From positions 186,001 through 250,000 of the forward strand of contig NZ_JACXAB010000003.1 of assembly GCF_014699075.1 (NCBI RefSeq): a stretch of 64,000 nt of DNA, in the 5' to 3' direction. Origin of the DNA: Microvirga sp. GTDB lineage: Bacteria; Pseudomonadota; Alphaproteobacteria; Rhizobiales; Beijerinckiaceae. Shown one piece after another: positions 26,999 through 38,200 of this stretch. Position 1 is the stretch's first letter; each line of letters opens with the position of its first letter. Under the pieces are notes generated by a model. The model worked only from the letters and a program-made list of their open reading frames with translations, did no database searches and was not told the origin of the DNA. A program made the position numbers and the translations under genes.

Positions 26999-28282
26999 TT
27001 AGCGACCCCGCAACCAAGCGAGGGGCACCGTTACCAGCTCGGGAATTAGGATGAGCAGGACCAGCACGATGAGCTGAGCGATCAAGAACGGGTTGACGCC
27101 CCGGATCACGGCTCCCATCGGCACGCGGGCAACACCGCTCACCACGTTGAGCACAATTCCCACCGGGGGCGTGATCAAACCGATCGCATTGTTGATGATG
27201 AACAGAACGCCGAAATAAACCGGGTCGATGCCCGCCTGCTTGACGATAGGCATGAGAACCGGCGTCAGGATCAGAACGGTCGGGGAGAAATCCAGCGCCG
27301 TTCCAACGATGACCACGAGAAACATCAGGGCGAACATGAGCAGGGTTTTGTTGTCCATCAGGGGCTGGATGAGCCCGCTGATCTCGCCCGGGATGTTCGC
27401 CTGAGTGATCAGCCAGGCGGAGACCAGAGCGGCCGCCACGAGGAACATCACCACGGCGGTCGTTTTGGCGGCTGTCAGAAAGACCCCGTACAGCATCGAG
27501 GGCTTCAGCTCGCGATAGACGAACATGCCGATCAAGAGTGCGTAAACGGCGGCCAAGACTGCGGCTTCTGTCGGCGTGACGATGCCCCACTTGATTCCAC
27601 CTAGGATCATCACCGGCATCAGAAGTGCATAGAATCCGTCCACGAACGCCTTGCCGCGCTCCCGCATGGTGGTGCGTGGGAACGTTTGCATCTTGTCCCG
27701 TCTGCTGACAATTGCCCACGCCACGACCAGCGAGATGCCCATCATCAGGCCGGGCACGACCCCGGCCAGAAACAGCTGCGAGATGGAGACGTTAGCCGCA
27801 ACGCCAAAGATGATGAAGCCGATGGAAGGAGGGATGACCGGCGCGATGATGCCGCCCGCCGCGATGAGCCCCGCGGCCCGGGGGATATCGTACCCCGCGT
27901 TCCGCATCATCGGGATGAGAATAGCCGCCAGAGCAGCCGTGTCAGCCGCAGCGGATCCGGAAAGGGCGGCAAGGATGAGAGCCGCGACGATGGCGACATA
28001 GCCAAGGCCGCCGTGGATGTGCCCCAGGCAGGCAAGAGCAAAGTTGACGATGCGCTTCGACAACCCTCCCACATTCATCAGTTCGCCAGCCAGCAGGAAG
28101 AACGGGACGGCGAGGAGCTGGAAGTTATCAGCTCCAATGATCATGTTCTGCGCCACGATCTGGCTGTCGAAGTTGCCGAGCCAGAGCATAAGCGCCAGCG
28201 CGCAGACGATGAGCGCGAAAGCGATCGGCATCCCTAAGGCCATGGCCCCCAGAAGCGAAGCAAGGAATACGACAATCGTCAC
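26999..28282 (-). CDS. dctM: TRAP transporter large permease, DctM family
   Basis: 427-residue inner-membrane permease of about 12 helices. MNVGGLSKRIVNFALACLGH, SGSAAADTAALAAILIPMM, AGLIAAGGIIAPVIPPSIG and ITPPVGIVLNVVSGVARVPM are the conserved DctM segments that form the sodium-coupled transport path. Its ATG overlaps the dctQ stop by 4 bases, so the membrane subunits are translationally coupled. Works with DctQ and the periplasmic DctP. Confidence 0.96.
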   Translation of the reverse strand: MTIVVFLASLLGAMALGMPIAFALIVCALALMLWLGNFDSQIVAQNMIIGADNFQLLAVPFFLLAGELMNVGGLSKRIVNFALACLGHIHGGLGYVAIVAALILAALSGSAAADTAALAAILIPMMRNAGYDIPRAAGLIAAGGIIAPVIPPSIGFIIFGVAANVSISQLFLAGVVPGLMMGISLVVAWAIVSRRDKMQTFPRTTMRERGKAFVDGFYALLMPVMILGGIKWGIVTPTEAAVLAAVYALLIGMFVYRELKPSMLYGVFLTAAKTTAVVMFLVAAALVSAWLITQANIPGEISGLIQPLMDNKTLLMFALMFLVVIVGTALDFSPTVLILTPVLMPIVKQAGIDPVYFGVLFIINNAIGLITPPVGIVLNVVSGVARVPMGAVIRGVNPFLIAQLIVLVLLILIPELVTVPLAWLRGR

Positions 28283-28821
28283 TCGAGGTGCCCTCTCAGA
28301 TCATTCGCTTCATCGTCACTGTAGTCCCCCGCGAAAGCCCGTAGTTCCTGACCGCTGAGGCGCCCGGTGAGAACCCGCAGGATGCGGAGAGCAGCCATGA
28401 GGCCCAGGCCTATGCTCGCGAAGAAGCCGACACCGTAGACCCACAGCATCGAGATCTCCGTGATGGGTGCATAATTTGTGGCGTTGATTTCTGCCTGCTG
28501 CCAAGTCCCCCAGAAGAAGACGACGCAGCAACCGATCACGAAAAGGTCCGATAGAACCATGCAGAACTTACGCCCTCGGTCTCCAAGGCGGGACACCAGG
28601 GTCTCCACACCAAGGTGCGCGTTCTGCCGCCCTACGACAACGGCTCCGATGAATGTCAACCACACAAAGAAGTAGCGGGAGAGTTCTTCGGATACGTCAA
28701 TTCCGGTATCGAAGAGGTAGCGCAGCACGACATTGCCGAAGACCATGACGACCATGGCGGCGAGCAGCAAGACCAAGAGCCCCTCTAGGCCCTTGAAGAA
28801 GAAGGATACAGCCCTGTTCAC
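28279..28821 (-). CDS. dctQ: TRAP transporter small permease, DctQ family
   Basis: 180 residues from the GTG at 28821 (AGGGAG five bases upstream); the frame extends to 28851 but the added residues (MGRDRRQGAT) have no membrane character. Four membrane helices, with the conserved NVVLRYLFDTGIDVSEELSR and FIGAVVVGRQNAHLGVE. First gene of the leftward operon. The divergent catabolic genes start 331 bases away. Confidence 0.93.
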   Translation of the reverse strand: MNRAVSFFFKGLEGLLVLLLAAMVVMVFGNVVLRYLFDTGIDVSEELSRYFFVWLTFIGAVVVGRQNAHLGVETLVSRLGDRGRKFCMVLSDLFVIGCCVVFFWGTWQQAEINATNYAPITEISMLWVYGVGFFASIGLGLMAALRILRVLTGRLSGQELRAFAGDYSDDEANDLRGHLE

Positions 28822-29152
28822 CGTTGCTCCCTGCCTCCTGTCCCTGCCCACATTATTCTGTTCGCCTCAGGTGACTGTTCAAGGTCCCTGAGGGGCAAAG
28901 TTTCACTGATCTAAGGCCCAGCCTTGACGAGTGTCAATTCGGTGCGGAACAGGCTTTCAGTCCCAGATGCTTAAACTACTGCCAGCCATAAGGAAGTGTT
29001 CTATTGTTTCGAATTATACTTATGAATACCGTGATGTGAACTCATTCCGGTGGATATTGCATTTTGCTCACCATCGTCTAGGTCGCTTGCTGTAACTGTT
29101 GTTCTCTTTTGTCTTTCGTGCCCAGATGGGCCGCAGCCATGACGAGACCTCA
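28822..29152. other. 331-base divergent promoter region, TRAP operon / dehydratase operon
   Basis: No gene. The central part (about 28990-29060) is notably AT-rich compared with the surroundings and should hold the promoters of both arms. I see imperfect dyads (around GAATTATAC, 29011 onward) but no site I can assign to a regulator, and the locus encodes no regulator of its own. Confidence 0.5.
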
Positions 29153-30352
29153 ATGAAGATTACCCATGTCGAGACAGTTCGCCTCCAGGAATTTGCGAAC
29201 ATCATATGGGTTCGCCTTCACACCGATGAGGGCCTTGTTGGTCTGGGCGAAACCTTCATGGGCGCCGCGGCTGTGGAAGCCTATATCCACGAGACCGTGG
29301 CAGCCAAGCTGATCGGGCGCGACCCTCTTCAGATCGAGGCCATCAACCGCGATCTCCAGAACTATCTCGGCTGGAGATCGGCCGGGGTGGAAACACGGGG
29401 CAACTCGGCTGTCGACATTGCGCTCTGGGATCTGTTCGGCAAGGCTCATGGCAAACCCATCTGCGACATGCTGGGAGGGCGCTCACGGGACAAAATCCGA
29501 GTCTACAATACCTGTGCCGGATATCGGTATATCCGCGACAGCCGTGCGCAGAAGGTGGCGAACTGGGGCGTCGGCAGTGCTGAAGGAGCATACGAGGATC
29601 TGGAGGCATTCCTGCACAATGCCGACGATTTAGCCCATTCGTTGCTGGAGCAGGGCATCACCGGCATGAAGATCTGGCCGTTCGATGTCGCAGCCGAGCG
29701 CAGCCACGGCTATGACATATCCTCTGCCGAACTAAAGGAAGCCCTTGAGCCGTTCGCCAAGATCCGCAAGGCCGTCGGCGACAAGATGGACATCATGGTC
29801 GAGTTCCACTCTCTGTGGAGCCTCCCGATGGCGAAGAAGCTTGCCGCGAGTCTCACCGAGTTCGACACCTACTGGCATGAAGACCCATTTCGCCTCGACA
29901 ACATTGGCGATCTCAAGGCCTACGCCCAGCACTCCAAGGCATGGGTTTGCGCATCCGAGACCCTTTCCTACACGCACGCCTTCCGGGAATATCTTGAAAC
30001 CGGCGTCGCCGGAGTGGTCATGCTCGATCTGTCCTGGTGCGGCGGGCTTACGGAGGCTCGCAAGATCGCCGCCCTGGCGGAGGCGTGGCATGTGCCAGTT
30101 GCACCCCATGACTGCACGGGACCGGTGGTTTACGCAGCCTCCTGCCACTTCTCCCTGCATGCACGGAACGCGCTGATCCAGGAAAGCGTTCGGGCGTTCT
30201 ACACCGGGTGGTACACGGAATTGGTGACGGAATTGCCGACGGTCATTAACGGAGAGGTCACGGTCAACATGAAGCCGGGCCTCGGGCTGGAACTGCTGCC
30301 GGATCTATGTGAGAGGCCGGATGCAATCGTCAGAATATCCCAGAGTTCATAG
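29153..30352 (+). CDS. Enolase-superfamily sugar-acid dehydratase (mandelate racemase/galactonate dehydratase group)
   Basis: 399 residues from the ATG at 29153 (MKITHVETVRLQEF). The N-terminal capping domain is followed by the barrel with GITGMKIWPFD (Lys), MVEFHSLWSL (metal Glu plus His two residues on, as the acid in galactonate/mannonate dehydratases), WHEDPFRLDN and VCASETLSYTH (second and third metal Glu) and VAPHDCTGPVV (His). The metal triad Glu-Glu-Glu and His resemble acid-sugar dehydratases giving 2-keto-3-deoxy acids. Exact sugar cannot be read. Starts the rightward operon facing the TRAP transporter. Confidence 0.9.
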   Translation: MKITHVETVRLQEFANIIWVRLHTDEGLVGLGETFMGAAAVEAYIHETVAAKLIGRDPLQIEAINRDLQNYLGWRSAGVETRGNSAVDIALWDLFGKAHGKPICDMLGGRSRDKIRVYNTCAGYRYIRDSRAQKVANWGVGSAEGAYEDLEAFLHNADDLAHSLLEQGITGMKIWPFDVAAERSHGYDISSAELKEALEPFAKIRKAVGDKMDIMVEFHSLWSLPMAKKLAASLTEFDTYWHEDPFRLDNIGDLKAYAQHSKAWVCASETLSYTHAFREYLETGVAGVVMLDLSWCGGLTEARKIAALAEAWHVPVAPHDCTGPVVYAASCHFSLHARNALIQESVRAFYTGWYTELVTELPTVINGEVTVNMKPGLGLELLPDLCERPDAIVRISQSS

Positions 30353-30388
30353 TCAAAACCGAACGACCATTTGAAGACGTGGAATGCC

Positions 30389-31765
30389 ATGATTGATTTG
30401 ATCGAGGCCCTTAAAGCCGCCCTTGGATCTAAGGTTAGAACAGGATCCGACATCCCTTTGCGCAATCATGCCGATGCCAGCGGCCTCTCGCCTACGCCGC
30501 CCAAAGCTTTGATCCTGCCGCAGACGACGGAGGATGTCGCCACAGCTCTTCGGATCTGCCACGAGCATAACCACGCCGTCGTCACCCAGGGTGGCCTGAC
30601 GGGCTTGGCAGGCGGCGCGCACCCTCAAGCGGGAGAAATCGCCCTCTCGTTAGAGCGCATGAGCGGTATCGAAGAAATCGATGCAGCCAGTGCGACGCTC
30701 ACGGCTCTTGCAGGCACGCCGCTGGCAGCGGTGCAGCAGGCTGCCGACGAGGCTGGATATCTCTGCGGGATTGATCTTGGTGCGCGAGGCACTTGCACCA
30801 TCGGCGGCAATGCCGCCACCAATGCCGGCGGCAATCAGGTTCTGCGTTACGGCATGGCCCGCCGCAACATCCTTGGGCTGGAAGTTGTTCTTGCGGACGG
30901 CACCGTTGTCCGCTCGCTGAACAAGATGCTGAAGAACAATGCCGGTTATGACTGGACGCAGCTGTTCATCGGGAGCGAAGGAACTCTCGGCGTCATCACG
31001 CGAGTGGTGATCGGACTGCACCCGAAGCCTCAAGGCCTTCAGACAGCCCTCTGCGCCGTCGAGAGCTTCGAGGATGGTCTGCTGGTGCTGCGCCAGTTCC
31101 AGCAGGCTCACCCAGGGCGCCTGCTCGTGTTCGAGGCCATGTGGCGGGAGTTCATGGCCGTCGCCACTCAGGTCTGCGGCCTCCCGAACGCCTTTGAAGC
31201 CGAGCATGACATTACGCTCCTGATCGAAGCGGATATGGGAGAGGATCCGGCGGGCACGGAAACGTTCTCGCTTGTCCTGAGTGACCTCTATGAGCAGGGC
31301 CTGATCAAAGACGCTTTGGTTGCGCAATCCCGCACGGACCGAAACCGGTTCTGGGCCTATCGAGAAACACCTTATGAGTATGGACGCTTCCTTCCCGAGG
31401 AGATCCGCTTCGATGTCAGCATCCCGCTCGACCGGATGACGAAGGCCGTGGCACACCTGCGCGAGGAGATGCCCAAGACTTGGCCGGAGGCCATCTGGGT
31501 CGTTTTCGGCCATGTTGCAGACAGCAACATCCATATCAATGTGGCCATCCGGGATATGACCGACGAGACCAAGAAAGGTGTTCAGGGACTTGTCTATGAT
31601 CTCGTCTCAAACCTCGGCGGCTCGGTGTCGGCCGAGCATGGCATCGGGCGCATCAAGAGACCTTATCTCCCGCTGAGCCGGTCCGAACCTGAACTCGCCT
31701 TGATGGCGAAGATGAAACACACCCTGGACCCGGCCGGCATTCTCAATCCTGGCCGTGTGCTCTAA
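30389..31765 (+). CDS. FAD-binding oxidoreductase, GlcD/D-2-hydroxyacid dehydrogenase type
   Basis: 458 residues from the ATG at 30389. N-terminal FAD_binding_4 domain with VTQGGLTGLAGGAHPQ, LGARGTCTIGGNAATNAGG and IGSEGTLGVITRVVI. C-terminal FAD-oxidase domain with WVVFGHVADSNIHINVAI (metal His) and VSAEHGIGRIKRPYLPLSR. This group oxidises 2-hydroxy acids such as D-lactate, glycolate or D-2-hydroxyglutarate and passes electrons to quinone, ETF or cytochrome c. Between a sugar-acid dehydratase and a dehydrogenase it probably oxidises a hydroxy-acid intermediate. Starts 36 bases after the dehydratase stop. Confidence 0.92.
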   Translation: MIDLIEALKAALGSKVRTGSDIPLRNHADASGLSPTPPKALILPQTTEDVATALRICHEHNHAVVTQGGLTGLAGGAHPQAGEIALSLERMSGIEEIDAASATLTALAGTPLAAVQQAADEAGYLCGIDLGARGTCTIGGNAATNAGGNQVLRYGMARRNILGLEVVLADGTVVRSLNKMLKNNAGYDWTQLFIGSEGTLGVITRVVIGLHPKPQGLQTALCAVESFEDGLLVLRQFQQAHPGRLLVFEAMWREFMAVATQVCGLPNAFEAEHDITLLIEADMGEDPAGTETFSLVLSDLYEQGLIKDALVAQSRTDRNRFWAYRETPYEYGRFLPEEIRFDVSIPLDRMTKAVAHLREEMPKTWPEAIWVVFGHVADSNIHINVAIRDMTDETKKGVQGLVYDLVSNLGGSVSAEHGIGRIKRPYLPLSRSEPELALMAKMKHTLDPAGILNPGRVL

Positions 31766-31795
31766 GCGCGGTCAGTTGTTCTAAGGCGCCCGACG

Positions 31796-32566
31796 ATGAA
31801 TGTTGCAAGTCTTTTCAACCTCTCCGGGCGTGTTGCTCTGGTGACAGGATCAAGCGCAGGTATTGGCTTTGCTCTCGCCCATGGCTTGGGAGGAGCAGGA
31901 GCAAAGGTTGTTCTCAATGGACGCGAGTCGGGAAAGCTTGCGCTGGCTGCCGAACGGCTCCGCCGGGAAGGTCTGTCGGTGCATGAGATGGCCTTCGATG
32001 TCACTGATAGCAGCGCCGTCAGGCCAGCCATCGAACGAATCGAAGATGCGATCGGCCCCATCGACATCCTGGTCAACAACGCCGGCATGCAATTTCGTGC
32101 GCCCCTCGAAGATTACCCGGACGATGCTTGGCATGCCCTGATGAAGACGAATGTCGACAGCGTCTTCTACGTTGGGCAAGCGGTTGCAAAGCGCATGATA
32201 CCCCGCGGCCGAGGCAAGATCATCAACATCTGTTCGGTCCAGAGCGAACTCGGTCGTCCCTCCATTGCTCCCTATGCAGCCACCAAAGGAGCGGTGAAGA
32301 TGCTCACCAAAGGCATGGCGATCGACTGGGGGAAGCACGGGCTCCAGGTCAACGGTCTGGGCCCAGGCTATTTCAAGACAGAGCTCAACCGGGCACTCGT
32401 GGAGGACAAGGCTTTCTCCGATTGGCTGATCGGCCGCACTCCCTCACGCCGCTGGGGGGAGCTTGAGGATCTCATCGGCGCCATGGTTTTCCTCGCCTCG
32501 GATGCCTCGAACTTCGTGAACGGACAGATCATCTATGTTGATGGAGGAGTGACAGCCTCGCTCTGA
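31796..32566 (+). CDS. SDR dehydrogenase, gluconate 5-dehydrogenase/2-deoxygluconate 3-dehydrogenase-like
   Basis: 256-residue classical short-chain dehydrogenase. VTGSSAGIGFALAHGLGGAG is the coenzyme site; ILVNNAGMQFR, ICSVQSELGRPSIAPYAATK (Ser, then Tyr-x-x-x-Lys catalytic set) and VNGLGPGYFKTELNRALVED follow. The C-terminal part is typical of IdnO/gluconate 5-dehydrogenase relatives. Third gene of the rightward sugar-acid operon, 30 bases after the FAD oxidoreductase. It likely interconverts a keto and hydroxy sugar acid. Confidence 0.92.
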   Translation: MNVASLFNLSGRVALVTGSSAGIGFALAHGLGGAGAKVVLNGRESGKLALAAERLRREGLSVHEMAFDVTDSSAVRPAIERIEDAIGPIDILVNNAGMQFRAPLEDYPDDAWHALMKTNVDSVFYVGQAVAKRMIPRGRGKIINICSVQSELGRPSIAPYAATKGAVKMLTKGMAIDWGKHGLQVNGLGPGYFKTELNRALVEDKAFSDWLIGRTPSRRWGELEDLIGAMVFLASDASNFVNGQIIYVDGGVTASL

Positions 32567-32757
32567 GACATTGCAGATAAAAGAGCCCTCCTCAGTGTTC
32601 GGAATAGAGTCCCAATATTTGCACTCAGCACGAGCAGACGAAACTCACCATTAACGTTTCACGCGTATAGGAGCGGCTATTGGCGGTTGCATTCTCATCG
32701 CAGGATGGTTAGCAACAGCCCTGTTACTTGCCGGACAAGCTACTTGGGAGGATCCTG

Positions 32758-32988
32758 ATGGCCCACGGAGCGTACTGCGTTGTGTTCAAGCATAATCGCT
32801 GGACGGTTTCACGGTCCGGGAGAGATCTGGGCTCGTTCTATTTCCGCGCTAAGGCTTTGAAATTCGCAGTCGAGTCGGCATGCTGGTCGGCTATGTCGAA
32901 CTGCCCGACTGTCTTTGTTCTTGATCGGACCGGCGATTTCTACACGGCATGGCAGGGTGACAGAGACACACTCACTGCGGCCTTGTAG
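32758..32988 (+). CDS. Small DUF2188-like protein
   Basis: 76 residues from the ATG at 32758, which has an excellent GGGAGG six bases upstream; the frame itself is open from 32728. Sequence AYCVVFKHNRWTVSRSGRDL, then YFRAKALKFAVESA and FVLDRTGDFYTAWQGD, reads as a short alpha/beta unit like DUF2188 (a V-x-x-x-x-x-x-W-x-V start and a terminal hydrophobic strand). Function unknown for that family. Stands alone after 190 bases of non-coding sequence. Confidence 0.65.
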   Translation: MAHGAYCVVFKHNRWTVSRSGRDLGSFYFRAKALKFAVESACWSAMSNCPTVFVLDRTGDFYTAWQGDRDTLTAAL

Positions 32989-33102
32989 CAAACTCTTGCA
33001 TCCCTCGCCCGGCGAGACCCTACCCCCTGTAAAAGCGGAGATTAGGTCAGACGTATCGCTGTCTGCCCGGCGAGCCAGTCTGGCCATAAGATGCTTGCGA
33101 AA

Positions 33103-35214
33103 TCACGCGACGGCAGCTGTCTGCCGCGACGATGTATCCTCCAGCTCAACGGCCTCCGGCAGCTTCATTAAATCCTGGATCTTCTCGGCCAGATCGGTTG
33201 CGCGATAGGGCTTGTAGAGGAGATGAAGGTCGTTGAGCGTCTCTTCACCATCGAAGTAGCCGGTTGTCAGGAGAACTTGAATCTCCGGATGCTCTCGTTG
33301 GATAAGACGGGCGAGATCAACGCCACTTAGCTCTCCAGGCATCCGAACGTCGGAGAGCACAAGCGATATGTCCCTCTTTTTCTTCTTCAGGATTCGAGCA
33401 GCCTCGTCGCCGCTCTCCGCCTCATGGACCGTGAAGCCGAGAGAGCGAAGTGTGGATGTGGCGACCTGACGGACGGCAGGATTGTCCTCGACCACCAGAA
33501 TCGTTCGCCCCTCGCCAAAAGGCGTGGCAACGCGTGCGTGGTTTTGGGGACTATCTTCGGCGCTCTCATGTGACCGAGGGAGGAAGATGCGGATTGTCGT
33601 GCCGACGTTCTGCGCACTTTCCACTTCAACCCGGCCGTGGCACTGCTGAACGAAGCCATAGACCATGCTGAGGCCGAGGCCCGTGCCTTTGCCACTCTCC
33701 TTTGTCGTGAAGAACGGCTCAAAGACTTTCGCGAGCACTTCAGGCGACATGCCGATACCGGTGTCCCGAACGGCAATCTCCACATAGTCGCCCTTTGGAA
33801 GAGGCTTCCCTTCTTCGACCATCTGGTTTGCAACGGTGATTGTCAGATCACCACCATCCGGCATGGCGTCGCGGGCATTCACGGCAAGGTTCAGCAGAGC
33901 CGCCTCGAATTGGGCCCGATCAACCTGGATTGGCCAAACGTTTTCATCTGCGCGAACGCTGGCGTTGATGTTTTCACCCAGTGTCCTGCGCATGAGTTCC
34001 AGGAGACTCGGCATCAGGCTCATCACGTCGATGGTCGACACCTGCAGCGCCTGACGGCGGGAGAAGGTCAGGAGTCGATAGGTGAGGTCTGCGCAGTGCT
34101 GCGCGCTCTCCATGGCCATTCGAACCCGCCGCTCCGCCTTCTCGTTGCCTTGTATGGACTTCTTGAGAAGGTCGAGATTGCCGATGACGACGCTCAGCAT
34201 GTTGTTGAAGTCGTGAGCGATGCCACCCGTGAGACGGCCAACGGCCTCGAGCTTGCTGGCATGAAGCAGGTTCTGCTCCATCTGCTTGCGTTCGGTGATG
34301 TCGAACCACATGCCGAAGAACTCGCGGGGGCGTCCTTCGTCATCCCGCATGAGGACTGTCTGATCGAGGAAGTATCGTTCGATGCCATCTGCGCAAAGCC
34401 AGCGATATTCGAGGCTGACGGATCCGTCTTCTTCCAGGCGCTTGAGTTCGTTCAAGACCCTGTCTCGATCCTCGTCGTTGATCCGGGAGGACCAGAAATC
34501 CGAACGTTCGAGAAAGGCCCCAGGCCGGAAGCCGGTGATCCGTTCAATGCTTTCGTTGGTGAAGTGAAGCTGCCGGTGGTCCTCCTGGACGGAAGCCGTA
34601 TAGAGCGCAATCGGCAGCGACTGCAGGACGATGGCCTGGTGCTCCTCACGCCGACGCAAGGCCTGCTCGGCCTTCAGCTTTTCGCTGCGGACCCGCAGGT
34701 TGTCCATGAGCAGATGCCGCTCCTGCTCCGCCTGACGGCGGATTTCCTCCGTCTTGCGGTAGAGATCGACGAAGATGTCCACCTTAGACTTGAGGATCAG
34801 GGGCTCGATAGGCTTGAAGACATAGTCGACTGCGCCTGCCGAGTACCCCTTGAAGACATGCATGTCGTCTTTGTTGAAGGCCGTCAGGAACAGGATCGGC
34901 ACTCGCGATGAGCGGGGTCGGTTCCGGATCAGGCTGGCAACCTCGTAGCCGTCCATGCGGGGCATCTGCACATCGAGAAGGATGGCGGCGAAATCGTCCT
35001 GGAGAACACGACGCAAGGCGGACTCGCCCGAGTCGGCGGTGACGATCTCCACACCGGGAGATCGCAACACCTCTTCGACGGCGATCAGATTCCTGGGGTC
35101 GTCATCGACCACCAGGATCTTGGCCAGGATGGGATCCGCCAAGGGACGAGCCGAGACCAGATGAAACTCATCCGTGCCTAGGCCCGCATCCACCCGCCCA
35201 GCGTCTTCGATCAT
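33103..35214 (-). CDS. Hybrid sensor histidine kinase, REC-PAS-HisKA-HATPase-REC
   Basis: 703 residues, no membrane segment. Order: receiver (about 30-150; [22 protein letters not shown]), coiled linker, PAS/PAC (about 200-310; [19 protein letters not shown]), HisKA with His334 in [13 protein letters not shown], HATPase ([34 protein letters not shown]) and a C-terminal receiver ([21 protein letters not shown]). The kinase core is of the kind often found with PAS domains in Hyphomicrobiales. Its ATG overlaps the stop of the poly-HAMP kinase by 4 bases, so it is the second gene of one operon; the two may share phosphotransfer. No separate response regulator or Hpt protein is nearby. Confidence 0.94.
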   Translation of the reverse strand: MIEDAGRVDAGLGTDEFHLVSARPLADPILAKILVVDDDPRNLIAVEEVLRSPGVEIVTADSGESALRRVLQDDFAAILLDVQMPRMDGYEVASLIRNRPRSSRVPILFLTAFNKDDMHVFKGYSAGAVDYVFKPIEPLILKSKVDIFVDLYRKTEEIRRQAEQERHLLMDNLRVRSEKLKAEQALRRREEHQAIVLQSLPIALYTASVQEDHRQLHFTNESIERITGFRPGAFLERSDFWSSRINDEDRDRVLNELKRLEEDGSVSLEYRWLCADGIERYFLDQTVLMRDDEGRPREFFGMWFDITERKQMEQNLLHASKLEAVGRLTGGIAHDFNNMLSVVIGNLDLLKKSIQGNEKAERRVRMAMESAQHCADLTYRLLTFSRRQALQVSTIDVMSLMPSLLELMRRTLGENINASVRADENVWPIQVDRAQFEAALLNLAVNARDAMPDGGDLTITVANQMVEEGKPLPKGDYVEIAVRDTGIGMSPEVLAKVFEPFFTTKESGKGTGLGLSMVYGFVQQCHGRVEVESAQNVGTTIRIFLPRSHESAEDSPQNHARVATPFGEGRTILVVEDNPAVRQVATSTLRSLGFTVHEAESGDEAARILKKKKRDISLVLSDVRMPGELSGVDLARLIQREHPEIQVLLTTGYFDGEETLNDLHLLYKPYRATDLAEKIQDLMKLPEAVELEDTSSRQTAAVA

Positions 35215-38200
35215 GAGTTCAACCCGACCCCTGCTGCGCCATTGGGAGCAGTCTTCCCTTCAGGGATATAGGTGCTCCGGCTCAGTTGGACGCGCAGGAC
35301 GGCTAGAAGCTGATCGATATCCACAGGTTTCGACACATAATCCGTCGCACCTGCTTCGATGCACTTCTCACGATCGCCTTTCATCGCCTTGGCGGTCACG
35401 GCAACCAACGGCAGATCACGGTACTGCGGAATGTTCCGGATCTCGCGCATGGTTTCGTAGCCGTCCATTTCCGGCATCATGATGTCGACCAGGGCAACAT
35501 CGATACCGGGGTTGGCCTGCAGCTTCTCGATGCCTTCCAGACCGTTCTCCGCGAAGATGACGGACAACCCATGCTGCTCAAGCGCGCTCGTCAGCGAGAA
35601 GATGTTGCGCATGTCATCATCGATGATGAGCACCTTGCGGCCATCGAGCGATCCATCGGCGCGATGTTCGACGATGATGTGCTTATCCTCCGGAATGGCG
35701 CTGATCGCCCGGTGAAGGAACAATGCCGTATCGTTGAGAAGCCGCTCGGACGAGCCCTCGCCTTTGACGACGATCGTCGCGGCGATGCTCTGCAAGCGAC
35801 GCTCTTCCTCCCTGGTCAGATCCTGACCAGTGTAGATGACAATCGGCAGCTCTTCTCCGCCCTGGGTCTTGCGGATACGCTCGATCAGCTCGGCACCAGG
35901 CAGATCCGGCAAGCCGAGGTCCACGATGGCACAATCGAAGGGTCGCACCTGGATGACCTCCAGAGCACCCTCGGCCGTCCCCACTGCGGTGACGTCGACC
36001 TGCTCGCTCTTCATGAGCTCGGACAAGCTCATGCGCTGATTGTCATCGTCCTCGACGAGGAGAAGCTTCTTCACCGGCCGATCGATGAACTCCTTCGTGC
36101 GATTGAGCGCTCCCATGAGAGCCTCACGGTCGACAGGCTTCTCGAGGAAGCCGAAGGCGCCAGCCTTGAGGCCGCGCTTCTTCTGATCGTCAACAGAGAT
36201 CACGTGAATGGGGACGTGTCGCGTTCTTGGGTCATGCTTCAGGAGGTCGAGGAGCGCCCACCCGTCCATATCGGGCAAGCCGATGTCGAGGGTGATCGCA
36301 TGCGGCTTGTAGCGATGGGCCAGGGCAAGAGCCGAAGCGCCGTCCATGGCGATGAGGCCCTTGAAGCCCTCTTCCCGCGCGAGTTCCAGCAGCACCGAGG
36401 CGAACATCGCATCGTCTTCAATGATCAGGACGATGCGGTCGCCCACGGTGATCGCATGTCGATCGTCGAGGGACGCTGAAAGCGCCATGGCCGCGGAAGG
36501 CTGCCGGATCATCGCTCCGGATGAATCCTCGGAAGGCGTGTAGGATCCATTCCCGTCGCTATTCGATCGCGCTGCGAAGCCCATGCCGAGCGCACCATGG
36601 CTTGACGGGGGCTCTACAGGAACGAAGAGCGTGAAGGTCGATCCGCTTCCCGGCGTGCTCGACACCACGATTTCGCCGCCGAGGAGGCGCGCGATCTCGC
36701 GGCTGATCGATAGGCCGAGACCGGTTCCGCCGTACTTCCGGCTCGTGGTCCCGTCCGCCTGCTGGAACGCCTCGAAAATGATCCGCTGCTTGTCCTCCGG
36801 AATACCGATGCCGGTATCCGTGACGGACATGGCGATCCACTGGCTCCCAGCCCGCAACGGCGAGCCCTCGGCGGATCCGATCTGAAGCGTCACGCCTCCG
36901 CGTTCCGTAAACTTGAAGGCATTCGACAGCAGATTGCGCAGCACCTGCTGCAGGCGCTTCGAATCCGTTCTGATGGCCAGTGGGAGCTTCGGGTCGACCT
37001 CAACCTGGAAGTTGAGTTTCCTCTCCTCTGCCACCTGGCGGAAGGTTCGGTCCATGTTCTCGACCAGATCCTTGAAGGCCACGTTGGAGACCTCAAGGCT
37101 GACCGTCCCGGATTCGATTTTGGACAGGTCCAGGATGTCGTTGATCAGGGACAGGAGATCCGAACCGGCCGCGTGGATCGTCTTGGAAAACTCCTTCTGC
37201 TTTTCCGTAAGATTTCCTTCGGAGTTCTCGGTCAGCAACTTCGATAGGATGAGGAGCGAATTGAGAGGCGTTCTCAGCTCATGGCTCATGTTGGCCAGGA
37301 ACTGCGACTTGTAGCGCGAGGTCAGGGAGAGCTGCTCGGCCTTTTCCTCCAGGGCGGTCTTGGCAATCGAGACTTCCTGGTTCTTTGTCTCCACTTCCCG
37401 CTTCTGAATCTCGAGCAGGCGGGCCTTGTCCTCAAGCTCCTCGTTGGTCTTCTGGAGCACTTCCTGCTGCTGCCGCAGAAGCTCCTCGGACTGGCGCAGC
37501 GTGGCTGCCTGCTGTTCCAGGCGGTCGTTGGTGTTACGCAACTCCTCCTGCTGGCTCTGAAGCTCGGTGGTCAGAAGCTGAGACTGCTTCAGGAGACCTT
37601 CCGTCCGCATATTGGCCGCGATCGTGTTGAGAACGATACCGATCGATTCCGTCAGCTGGTCCAAGAAGGACTGGTGGGTTTCGGAGAAGCGGTTGAAGGA
37701 GGCCAGCTCGATCACCGCCTTCACTTCCTGCTCGAACAGAACGGGCAGGACAATGATGTTGAGCGGCGCGGCCTCGCCAAGTGCCGAACCGATCTTGATG
37801 TAATCGTTCGGTGCATTGGTGAGAAGAATACGCTTCTTCTCGTAGGCCACCTGTCCAACGAGCCCCTCCCGCAGGCGGAAGCGGTTTCCGAGGTGCTTCC
37901 TCTCCGTGAAGGCATAGGAAGCAACAAGCTCCAGGGACGGCTCGTCGCCGCGGTTCTCGACCGTGTAGAAGACGCCCTGCTGCGCGTTCACCAGCGGCGC
38001 AATCTCCGACAGGATCATGTTGGAGACGGTGGCGAGATCGCGCTCGCCCTGCAGCATACGGGTGAACTTGGCGAGGTTGGTCTTCAGCCAATCCTGCTCC
38101 GCGTTCTTGAGCGTCGTATCGCGCAAGTTGCGGATCATCTCGTTGATGTTGTCCTTCAGCGCCGCAAGCTCGCCGAGGGCTTCCGCGGTAATCGACCGGG

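Noticed and set aside
29011..29036. Dyad around GAATTATAC as operator of the sugar-acid locus
   Set aside because: Too imperfect in AT-rich sequence to separate from chance.
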